DNA of 5,121 nt from Gammaproteobacteria bacterium (lineage in GTDB: Bacteria; Pseudomonadota; Gammaproteobacteria; Steroidobacterales; Steroidobacteraceae): the NCBI GenBank assembly GCA_030040235.1, contig JASHUC010000348.1, positions 1 through 5,121 on the forward strand, in the 5' to 3' direction. The notes under the pieces are model-generated. The model had not been told where the DNA came from and made no database searches. It saw only the letters and a list, made by a program, of their open reading frames with translations. Positions within the stretch are counted from its first letter, which is position 1, and each line of letters opens with the position of its first letter. Shown piece by piece: positions 1 through 5,121 of this stretch. The translations under genes were made by a program, and so were the position numbers.

Positions 1-40
1 GCTCGCGAAGAAGTAGGACTGCCGGTGCTCCTGCCGGCCG
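1..40. other. Left edge, no supported feature
   Basis: These 40 bases follow the pepQ stop codon. There is no T-run or strong stem that would make a pepQ terminator: GCCGG (21-25) and CCGGC (34-38) give only a 5-bp stem. A frame on the plus strand ends at a TAG at 14-16 after Leu-Ala-Lys-Lys, which could be the tail of a convergent gene, but four codons are too few to decide. Confidence 0.3.
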
Positions 41-1384
41 CTAGGTGCCGCGGGCCGCGGTGAATGCATCGCGTGTCAGATTCTCGGCGCCCGTTGCCTG
101 CACGGCGAGATCATCCTCGATGCGAATGCCGCCGAACTCCTTCAGCTGCTCGACACGCGGCCAGTTGATCCTCGAGCCGCGCGCATCGGCACGCGCCTGT
201 GCGAGCAGTTGGTCGATGAAATAGATTCCGGGCTCCATCGTCACGACGAAACCCGCCTCCAGTACCCGTGTGAGGCGCAGGTACGGATGACCCTCGGGCC
301 GGGGGATCTCCGTCCCTTCGGGCGATCCGAGGAGCCCGCCCGCATCGTGCACCTGCAGCCCGAGCAAGTGTCCGATGCCGTGCGGGAGGAACACGCTCGA
401 GACGCCGGTCTCGACCGCCTCCTCGGGATCGCAGCTCGTGATCTGCGCGTCGTGGAGAAACTCGGCGACGAGACGATGCGCCGAGAGATGTACATCGCGC
501 CAGTCGATGCCCGCGTGCACACTCGCGCAGAGTGCCTGCTGCATCTCGTCGAAGCGCTCGATGAGTGCGGCGAACTCCGCATCCGCGTGCGAGTACGTGC
601 GCGTCACATCGCTCGCGTAGCCGTAGGCCTCGGCACCCGCATCGATCAGCATCGATCGCAGCGCCCCGGGCGGCTTGCGCGCGAGCATCTGATAGTGCAG
701 CACGGCGGCGCTCTCGTTGATGGCGATGATCGGGTTGTAGGGCAGCTCTTCCTCGCGCTGCGCGCACGCGCGAAGAAACGCGAGCTCGATCTCGAACTCG
801 GATGCGCCGGCCCTGAAGGCCTCGGCCGCGGCGAGGTGACCGCGCACGGCGATGTGGTTCGCCTTGCGCATGCAGGCGAGCTCGTAGGGGGTCTTCACGG
901 CCCGCTCGTAATCGAGCCGCGCGAGGAGGGCGGGGGGATTGGACGCTGCGAGGCCCCAGGTCTCGAGCTCCGGGAACCCCTCCCCGATGTAGGCAGTCGT
1001 TGCGAGGCCGGCCGGCAACGCGGCGCGCGCCGCCGCACGGTCCGCCACCGGTTTGAGATCGACGTGGCCCGTCCAGAACGACTGCGGCACGTCCGCCGGC
1101 TTGTACCAGTAGTCGCTCGGCCGGTGAAACAGCAGCAGCGGCGCGCGTGCCGGCTCGTAGTACAGGAAGCAGTCGCTCACCGCACCGAGCGGAACCCAGG
1201 CCTTGAACCACGCGTGGGCTTTGAAGGGATAGGTCTGATCGTCGCGAAAGATCGGCGCGAGCGGCCCGGAGTAGATGAGCACCGAGGAGTATCCGCAGGC
1301 CTCGAGGGCGCCATCGAAGCGTCTGCGCAGGATCGCCAGGTGTGCGGCGTGGAGCTGCTCGAGCTCGAGCGCTGGGTCGTTCAT
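41..1384 (-). CDS. pepQ: Xaa-Pro dipeptidase (proline dipeptidase, prolidase), M24B family
   Basis: Cytoplasmic metallopeptidase that cleaves dipeptides with a C-terminal proline, the last step in recycling proline-containing peptides; related bacterial prolidases also hydrolyse some organophosphate esters. The 447-residue product matches the E. coli PepQ length (443) and aligns end to end from memory. The N-terminal creatinase-like domain (about 1-165) carries YPFKxxxxFKAWVP (52-65) and DYW (91-93). The C-terminal pita-bread domain has all five expected dinuclear metal ligands: D248 and D259 (IDAG...YASDVTRTY), H339 in PHGIGH, E384 in MEPGIYF and E423 in GGIRIEDD; H346 of QVHD is also kept. 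The frame stays open upstream to 1579, but the ATG at 1384 is chosen because the family N-terminus begins here and a GAGG Shine-Dalgarno (1394-1397) lies 9 nt upstream. Residue 340 is Leu where E. coli has Pro. It is transcribed divergently from the lipoprotein gene; what follows it on the minus strand is outside the window. Confidence 0.97.
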   Translation of the reverse strand: MNDPALELEQLHAAHLAILRRRFDGALEACGYSSVLIYSGPLAPIFRDDQTYPFKAHAWFKAWVPLGAVSDCFLYYEPARAPLLLFHRPSDYWYKPADVPQSFWTGHVDLKPVADRAAARAALPAGLATTAYIGEGFPELETWGLAASNPPALLARLDYERAVKTPYELACMRKANHIAVRGHLAAAEAFRAGASEFEIELAFLRACAQREEELPYNPIIAINESAAVLHYQMLARKPPGALRSMLIDAGAEAYGYASDVTRTYSHADAEFAALIERFDEMQQALCASVHAGIDWRDVHLSAHRLVAEFLHDAQITSCDPEEAVETGVSSVFLPHGIGHLLGLQVHDAGGLLGSPEGTEIPRPEGHPYLRLTRVLEAGFVVTMEPGIYFIDQLLAQARADARGSRINWPRVEQLKEFGGIRIEDDLAVQATGAENLTRDAFTAARGT

Positions 1385-1416
1385 CGCAGGGCGCCTCGTG
1401 GGTGCAACCGAGGCGG

Positions 1417-1442
1417 ATTGTAGACATTCCTCGAGCGCGCAA
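1417..1442 (-). promoter_or_regulatory. Candidate sigma-70 promoter for pepQ
   Basis: On the minus strand a good -10 hexamer TACAAT (1417-1422, five of six consensus bases) sits in an otherwise GC-rich stretch and would start transcription near 1410, giving a leader of about 26 nt ahead of the pepQ ATG. The best -35 match, TTGCGC (1437-1442), has a 14-nt spacer, shorter than the usual 16-18, so the -35 assignment is doubtful and an activator may be needed. Inferred from consensus matching only. Confidence 0.4.
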
Positions 1443-1531
1443 GGCGGCCGCTCCGAGGGGTATTGTGCAACGCAGCAAAATGAATGAGCAGCGCACCCCG
1501 ACCCGCGCTCGGGGCACCGGGCGACAGTGGT

Positions 1532-1561
1532 GCACGCAATGCGCGTGCCTGCCGAGGCAGG
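1532..1561. repeat. Two tandem GC-rich hairpins
   Basis: GCACGC (1532-1537) pairs perfectly with GCGTGC (1543-1548) around a 5-nt loop. Immediately next to it, sharing base 1548, CCTGCC (1548-1553) pairs with GGCAGG (1556-1561); sterically the second folds as five pairs with a CGAG tetraloop. No T-run follows on either strand, so these are not ordinary intrinsic terminators. They could be part of an untranslated leader or a DNA-level structure; the role is unknown. Confidence 0.5.
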
Positions 1562-1628
1562 TCGCGCTCGCATTCGCACTCATCGCAGCGCCATGGGTGG
1601 GCGACAGTTACAGTTGCGTCATGCGGGT

Positions 1629-1656
1629 TTTAAAAGGGCCGCCGAGCCTATAGAAT
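1629..1656 (+). promoter_or_regulatory. Candidate promoter for the lipoprotein gene
   Basis: TAGAAT (1651-1656, five of six -10 consensus bases; overlapping TATAGA begins at 1649) lies 16 nt after TTTAAA (1629-1634, four of six -35 bases) in the AT-richer part of the intergenic region. Transcription would start near 1663, giving a leader of about 80 nt that contains both downstream dyads. This is a consensus match only and the -35 is weak. Confidence 0.35.
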
Positions 1657-1681
1657 TTGGCACCGCGATAGGAATCGCCAG

Positions 1682-1708
1682 ACAAACTAGTTTGTTTGAC
1701 CTAAGGTC
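1682..1708. promoter_or_regulatory. Candidate operator: two adjacent inverted repeats
   Basis: ACAAACTAGTTTGT (1682-1695) is a perfect 14-bp palindrome with no spacer. Two bases later, GACCT (1698-1702) and AGGTC (1704-1708) form a second dyad around one central A. Both lie about 35-60 bp upstream of the lipoprotein start and just downstream of the candidate promoter, a usual place for a repressor site. An even-length, spacer-free palindrome cannot fold into a good RNA hairpin without giving up its centre, so a dimeric DNA-binding protein is the more natural reader. Which protein is unknown, and no regulator gene is in view. Confidence 0.4.
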
Positions 1709-1742
1709 TCTCACCCTCGCTCTTCTTTCGGGGAACCGCTCC

Positions 1743-1994
1743 ATGAATACCAAACTCGTTCTCACCGCCTTCATCGCGGCGCTCATGATTGCCGCCTGCT
1801 CGAAGCAGGAGGCCACGAGCCCCGCACCGTCGGCGGAATCCACGCCACCGGCCTCGGCTTCGGCGTCGGAGTCATCTTCGGCACCAGCTGCCACAAGCGA
1901 AAGCAGCTCCTCCGGTCCGGCTGCCGGCGCTCCCGCCGGTGGGGAAAGCTCCTCTTCTTCGTCGGCTGGCGGCACGAATCCACCGCAGCAGTAA
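1743..1994 (+). CDS. Small Ser/Ala/Pro-rich lipoprotein of unknown function
   Basis: The 83-residue product has a lipoprotein signal peptide: basic start (MNTK), hydrophobic core LVLTAFIAALMI, and lipobox I-A-A-C with the lipidated Cys at 19. Serine follows the Cys, so by the usual +2 rule the outer membrane is the likely destination. The mature part (65 residues) is low complexity: 21 serines, including runs at 54-57 and 69-74, with Ala, Pro and Gly, five Glu and one Lys, so it is acidic and probably disordered. There is no recognisable fold or catalytic motif; it may be a tether or spacer, but that is a guess. The ATG at 1743 is chosen because GGGGA (1730-1734) sits 8 nt upstream and the signal peptide starts exactly there; the in-frame upstream extension to 1527 does not look like protein. 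The gene is monocistronic by layout: its own candidate promoter before, a terminator after. Confidence 0.85.
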   Translation: MNTKLVLTAFIAALMIAACSKQEATSPAPSAESTPPASASASESSSAPAATSESSSSGPAAGAPAGGESSSSSSAGGTNPPQQ

Positions 1995-1997
1995 GCC

Positions 1998-2012
1998 CGA
2001 GGCGCTGCCTCG
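1998..2012 (+). repeat. Short hairpin just after the lipoprotein stop
   Basis: CGAGGC (1998-2003) pairs perfectly with GCCTCG (2007-2012) around a GCT loop, beginning 3 nt after the TAA stop. There is no proper T-run behind it (only CCTTTG), so on its own it is not a terminator. It may protect the 3' end of the mRNA upstream of the main terminator. Confidence 0.4.
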
Positions 2013-2036
2013 AGCCTTTGACGACTCGAAGCACAT

Positions 2037-2075
2037 GGCCCGGACCGGCGCGCAAGCGTCCCGTCCGGGCCTTTT
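2037..2075 (+). terminator. Intrinsic terminator of the lipoprotein gene
   Basis: GGCCCGGAC (2037-2045) and GTCCGGGCC (2063-2071) form a perfect 9-bp, nearly all-GC stem around a 17-nt loop, followed directly by TTTT (2072-2075). It lies 42 nt after the lipoprotein stop codon and only 27 nt before the acetyltransferase start, so it should separate the two transcripts unless there is read-through. The T-run is short and the loop is large, so efficiency is uncertain. Confidence 0.8.
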
Positions 2076-2102
2076 GCTTCCTGGGACATCGGGGGTCCTG
2101 TC

Positions 2103-2612
2103 GTGACGGTCAGCGTGCGTGATGCCCGCGCTTCCGAGGCGGATCGCCTCTGGATCGAGCACGTCTACCGCGATTACCTCGACGATCTCGCCCCGCTCAA
2201 CACCGGGATTTTCCCCATTCTGGGGGAAGTGGGGCATCGTGAGCCGGATCAGATCGCCCGCTGGTTCGGAGATCCGAACGCTTTCCCGCTCGTGATCGCC
2301 AAGTCCTCCGAGCCGGTCGGCTTTGCGATGGTGGTACGCGGTGCGGCGGGCTCTGCGACGCGCTCGGGTTACCGGATGGCGGAGTTTTTCGTCTCACGGC
2401 CGAATCGCGGGCTCGGAATCGGCCGCGGCGCCGTGCAGCTTATCCTCGATCGATTCGCCGGACGGTGGGAGATCGTCGAGTACATGCGTAACCCCGACGC
2501 CGTGAAGTTCTGGCGCCGCGTGGTCTCGGGCTACACCAAGGGCCGCTACCAGGAACGAGTGGTGAACGGCGAGGTTCACCAGGTCTTCGAGTCGGGGCTC
2601 CCCGCGCGCTAG
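2103..2612 (+). CDS. GNAT-family N-acetyltransferase
   Basis: Predicted cytoplasmic enzyme that transfers the acetyl group of acetyl-CoA to an unidentified amine. The 169-residue length is that of a single GNAT domain. Visible landmarks: beta strand 1 and helix 1 (VRDARASEADRLWIEHVYRDYL, from residue 5), a central strand PLVIAKSSEPVGFAMVV (62-78), strand 4 RMAEFFVSRP (91-100), the CoA pyrophosphate-binding loop R-G-L-G-I-G (102-107), and the C-terminal NPxAxxFW segment (130-137), typical of the strand 5/helix 4 region. The overall pattern resembles the predicted acetyltransferases grouped as COG5628; the substrate cannot be read from sequence. The start is GTG at 2103, with GGGGG (2091-2095) 7 nt upstream; GTG at 2115 is a possible alternative, and no ATG lies near. 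No promoter is evident between the preceding terminator and the start. It converges on uvrA with 19 bp between stop codons. Confidence 0.88.
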   Translation: MTVSVRDARASEADRLWIEHVYRDYLDDLAPLNTGIFPILGEVGHREPDQIARWFGDPNAFPLVIAKSSEPVGFAMVVRGAAGSATRSGYRMAEFFVSRPNRGLGIGRGAVQLILDRFAGRWEIVEYMRNPDAVKFWRRVVSGYTKGRYQERVVNGEVHQVFESGLPAR

Positions 2613-2631
2613 AGCGGAGCCGCCAGCGCGC
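2604..2631. terminator. Dyad spanning the convergent gene ends, possible two-way terminator
   Basis: GCGCGCT (2604-2610) pairs perfectly with AGCGCGC (2625-2631), and inside it GCGG (2614-2617) pairs with CCGC (2620-2623), giving a long, very GC-rich bipartite stem. The left arm contains the last codons and the first base of the acetyltransferase TAG; the right arm ends next to the uvrA TGA. There is no T-run on either strand, so it is not a canonical intrinsic terminator. The position between two convergent genes makes a bidirectional stop or 3'-end stabiliser plausible, but this is inference. Confidence 0.4.
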
Positions 2632-5121
2632 TCAGGATCCGGCCCTCGCCCGGCGCTCGTCCACGCGAGCGAGGAGCGGCTTCAAGTATTGCCCGGTGAA
2701 GGACTGCCCGGTCTGCGCCACCTGCTCGGGGGTGCCGCTGGCGATGAGCTCACCGCCCCCCGCCCCGCCCTCGGGTCCGAGATCGATCACCCAGTCCGCG
2801 GTCTTGATGACATCGAGCTGATGCTCGATCACCACGACGGTGTTGCCCTCGTCGCGCAGGCGATGCAGCACGGTGAGGAGCTGGGCGATGTCATGGAAGT
2901 GCAGTCCGGTCGTCGGCTCATCGAGGATGTAGAGCGTACGGCCGGTCGAGCGCTTGGCGAGCTCCCGCGAGAGCTTGACGCGCTGGGCCTCCCCGCCCGA
3001 GAGCGTCGTCGCGTTTTGCCCGAGCTTGAGGTAGGAAAGCCCCACATCGGCGAGCGTCTGAAGCTTGCCCGCGACCGCAGGCACGCTCTGGAAGAACCGC
3101 TGTGCATCCTCGACCGTCATCTCCAGCACTTCGTGGATGTTGCGGCCGCGGTAGCGGACCTCGAGCGTCTCACGGTTGTAGCGCTGCCCCTGGCACACGT
3201 CGCACGGCACGTAGATGTCCGGCAGGAAGTGCATCTCGACCTTGATCACTCCATCGCCCTGACAGGCCTCACAGCGGCCGCCTTTCACGTTGAAGCTGAA
3301 ACGGCCGGCGTCGTAACCGCGCGCGCGGCTCTCGGGCACGGCGGCGAACAGCTCGCGCACCGGCCCGAGCACTCCGGTGTAGGTGGCGGGATTCGAGCGC
3401 GGCGTGCGCCCGATCGGACTCTGATCGATGTCGATCACCCGATCGATGTGCTCGAGTCCCTCGATCCGCTCGCACGGTGCACCGCTCGGCGGGGTGCCCT
3501 GGACGTAAGGGGCGGCGCGCCCGAAGAGCGTGTCGATGACGAGCGTCGACTTGCCCGAGCCCGAGACGCCCGTGACGCAGGTGAGAAGCCCCACGGGAAT
3601 CTCGACCGTGAGGTCCTTCAAGTTGTTGCCGCGCGCACCGACGATCCGCAACGTGCGCTCCGGATCGCGTGGCGTGCGGCGCCCGGGCAGCGGAATCGAT
3701 CGCCGTCCGCTCAGGTACTGCCCGGTGAGCGAGCCCGGGCTCGCCATGAGGTCGCGCGGGGTGCCGGCCGCGACCACCGCTCCGCCGTGGATGCCCGCGC
3801 CGGGGCCGAGGTCGACGACGAAATCCGCGGCGAGAATCGCCTCCTCATCGTGCTCCACCACGATCACGGAGTTGCCGAGATCGCGCAGCGCCGCGAGCGT
3901 TGCGAGCAGGCGGCGGTTGTCTCTCTGGTGCAGCCCGATCGAGGGCTCATCGAGGATGTACATGACCCCCGTCAATCCCGAGCCGATCTGGCTCGCGAGG
4001 CGGATGCGTTGCGCCTCGCCTCCGGAGAGCGTCTCGGTGCTGCGATCGAGCGTCAGGTAATCGAGTCCCACGTCGGCGAGGAACTTGAGCCGGTCGATCA
4101 CGTCCTTGACGATCTTGGCCGCCACCGTCCCGCGCGCGCCGGGGAGCGCGAGCGTGCGGAAAAAACCGAGCGCGGCACTCACATCGAGCGCTGCGATCTG
4201 CGGCAGGGTTCGATCCGCGATGAACACCGAGCGCGCGGCGCGGCCGAGGCGCGCTCCGCCGCATTCCGGGCAGGCTCGCACGCCGAGATACTTCGCGAGC
4301 TCCTCGCGCACGTTCGCCGATTCGCTCTCGCGGTAGCGCCGCTCGAGATTCGGCAGGATGCCCTCGAAAGTCTGCCGCCGCCGCACCGTGCGGCCGTCCT
4401 CCCGGTAGCGCACCTCGATTTCCTCGGGGCTTCCTTGCAGGACGATCCGCTGCACGCGCGCGGGGAGCTCCGTCCACGGCCTCTCGATGTCGAACTCGAA
4501 CCGCCGTCCGAGCGCCTCCAGGAGCTGAAAGAAATAGACGTTGCGCCGGTCCCAGCCGCGGATGGCGCCGTCCGCGAGCGACCGGTCCGCGTGCTCGACG
4601 ACGCGCTCGGGATCGAAGAACTGCTGGAAGCCGAGACCGTCGCAGGCCGGGCACGCGCCACTCGGGTTGTTGAAAGAGAAGAGCCGCGGCTCGAGCGGCG
4701 GAACGCTGTAGCCGCAGACCGGGCAGGCATGGCGGCTCGAGAACACGAGCTCGTCGCGCTGGGGTTCATCGAGGAATGCGAGGCGCGCGATTCCGTCCGC
4801 AAGTCGCAACGCCGTCTCGAACGACTCCGCGAGACGCGTCGCGACATCGGCCTTCACCCGCACCCGGTCGACGACCGCCTCGATCGAGTGCTTGCGCTTG
4901 GGATCGACAGCGGGGCGGGCGTCGAGCTCGTGGATGCGCCCGTCGATGCGCACGCGCACGAACCCCTGCGCGGTGAGCTCGGTGAAGACCTCGCCATGCT
5001 CGCCCTTGCGCTCGCTCACGAGCGGAGCCAGCAGCGCGACCGCCGTCCCCTCGGCAAGCCGCATCACCTGATCGACCATCTGGCTCACCGTCTGCGCGGT
5101 GAGATCGATCCGGTGGTCCGG
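2632..5121 (-). CDS. uvrA: Excinuclease ABC subunit UvrA, N-terminus cut off by the window edge
   Basis: ATP-driven damage-recognition subunit of nucleotide excision repair; dimeric UvrA loads UvrB onto damaged DNA in the cytoplasm. The window holds 829 codons up to the TGA at 2632-2634; E. coli UvrA is 940 residues, so about 120 N-terminal residues, including the first Walker A, lie beyond 5121. The frame is open through the edge, and the GTG at 5088 is an internal Val ([10 protein letters not shown]), not a start. In fragment numbering: UvrB-interaction region with KGEH (38-42) and the RIDG element; zinc module CPVC...CPAC (133/136/157/160); CPEC (284/287); signature I LSGGEAQ (365-371), Walker B I ILDEP (D391, E392), H424; Walker [12 protein letters not shown] (518-526, K524); zinc module CEAC...CDVC (617/620/640/643); signature II LSGGEAQ (707-713), Walker B II ILDEP (D734, E735), H767. 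All look intact. The C-terminus runs slightly past the E. coli end with an Arg-rich tail. Any SOS box would be outside the window. Confidence 0.98.
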   Translation of the reverse strand, partial: PDHRIDLTAQTVSQMVDQVMRLAEGTAVALLAPLVSERKGEHGEVFTELTAQGFVRVRIDGRIHELDARPAVDPKRKHSIEAVVDRVRVKADVATRLAESFETALRLADGIARLAFLDEPQRDELVFSSRHACPVCGYSVPPLEPRLFSFNNPSGACPACDGLGFQQFFDPERVVEHADRSLADGAIRGWDRRNVYFFQLLEALGRRFEFDIERPWTELPARVQRIVLQGSPEEIEVRYREDGRTVRRRQTFEGILPNLERRYRESESANVREELAKYLGVRACPECGGARLGRAARSVFIADRTLPQIAALDVSAALGFFRTLALPGARGTVAAKIVKDVIDRLKFLADVGLDYLTLDRSTETLSGGEAQRIRLASQIGSGLTGVMYILDEPSIGLHQRDNRRLLATLAALRDLGNSVIVVEHDEEAILAADFVVDLGPGAGIHGGAVVAAGTPRDLMASPGSLTGQYLSGRRSIPLPGRRTPRDPERTLRIVGARGNNLKDLTVEIPVGLLTCVTGVSGSGKSTLVIDTLFGRAAPYVQGTPPSGAPCERIEGLEHIDRVIDIDQSPIGRTPRSNPATYTGVLGPVRELFAAVPESRARGYDAGRFSFNVKGGRCEACQGDGVIKVEMHFLPDIYVPCDVCQGQRYNRETLEVRYRGRNIHEVLEMTVEDAQRFFQSVPAVAGKLQTLADVGLSYLKLGQNATTLSGGEAQRVKLSRELAKRSTGRTLYILDEPTTGLHFHDIAQLLTVLHRLRDEGNTVVVIEHQLDVIKTADWVIDLGPEGGAGGGELIASGTPEQVAQTGQSFTGQYLKPLLARVDERRARAGS

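Larger units (their letters stand above)
1385..1742. other. Divergent intergenic region between pepQ and the lipoprotein gene
   Basis: This 358-bp stretch holds no gene I can support. Its pepQ-proximal part has the pepQ ribosome binding site and probable promoter. Its middle has two back-to-back GC hairpins (1532-1561) and a 10-bp direct repeat, GGGCGACAGT, at 1519-1528 and 1599-1608. The right third (about 1609-1720) is noticeably richer in A+T than its surroundings and carries a candidate plus-strand promoter plus two adjacent inverted repeats. Open frames cross it on both strands, but none has a ribosome binding site together with protein-like composition. Confidence 0.7.

Noticed and set aside
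1..16. Possible tail of a convergent plus-strand gene ending Leu-Ala-Lys-Lys-stop
   Set aside because: Only four codons are visible and other frames are open too; the sequence beyond the left edge is needed to judge.
209..1423. 404-codon open frame on the plus strand opposite pepQ
   Set aside because: It lies wholly antisense to a clearly genuine pepQ, its product is Arg/Glu/Gly-rich with no family resemblance, and such frames arise from GC-rich third positions.
1385..1579. Upstream extension of pepQ by 65 codons
   Set aside because: The extension (Arg/Cys-rich) has no counterpart in PepQ proteins, while the ATG at 1384 has a well-placed GAGG and the family N-terminus.
111..1583. 490-codon minus-strand frame overlapping pepQ in another frame
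   Set aside because: Extremely Arg/Ala-rich translation, no domain, and it competes with the conserved pepQ frame on the same strand.
1480..1653. 57-codon plus-strand frame with a hydrophobic stretch (VALAFALIAAPWV) and a CxxC
   Set aside because: No Shine-Dalgarno before its ATG, it runs through the hairpins and overlaps the candidate promoter, and the composition fits non-coding GC-rich DNA. It would be reconsidered if homologues or peptides were found.
1657..1680. TTTGGCACC near 1657 resembling a sigma-54 -24 element
   Set aside because: The required GC dinucleotide and TTGCA-like -12 element are absent at the correct spacing; GG occurs there instead.
1619..2089. 156-codon minus-strand frame opposite the lipoprotein gene
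   Set aside because: Shadow of the Ser/Ala/Pro-rich coding sequence; it runs through the intrinsic terminator and has no recognisable domain or start signal.
3530..4060. 176-codon plus-strand frame inside uvrA
   Set aside because: Antisense to the conserved second Walker A to first Walker B part of UvrA; Arg/Ser/Pro-rich with no homology signal.

Overview
This GC-rich window looks like ordinary chromosome from a gammaproteobacterium or close relative. PepQ and UvrA follow the E. coli proteins closely along their whole visible length, and GC-rich third positions give long shadow reading frames opposite both genes. A free-living, high-GC lineage such as the xanthomonad/Steroidobacter side of the class would fit, but that placement is inference.

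Layout from left to right: (1) a complete proline dipeptidase gene, pepQ, on the minus strand (41-1384); (2) a 358-bp divergent intergenic region (1385-1742) with a probable pepQ promoter, two tandem GC hairpins, a comparatively AT-rich patch with a candidate plus-strand promoter, and two adjacent dyads, one of them a perfect 14-bp palindrome; (3) a small plus-strand gene for a Ser/Ala/Pro-rich lipoprotein (1743-1994), followed by a short hairpin and a convincing intrinsic terminator; (4) a plus-strand GNAT acetyltransferase gene (2103-2612) starting with GTG just after that terminator; (5) uvrA on the minus strand (2632-5121), meeting the acetyltransferase gene tail to tail. uvrA runs off the right edge, so about the first 120 residues, including the first Walker A motif, are missing.

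The genes do not form one pathway. PepQ finishes peptide breakdown by cleaving Xaa-Pro dipeptides, UvrA recognises damaged DNA in nucleotide excision repair, the acetyltransferase has no identifiable substrate, and the lipoprotein has no recognisable folded domain. I found no mobile element, CRISPR array, tRNA, rRNA or new multi-gene system. The points most worth checking are small: the operator-like dyads upstream of the lipoprotein gene, the terminator placed just before the acetyltransferase gene, and the dyad spanning both stop codons of the convergent pair.
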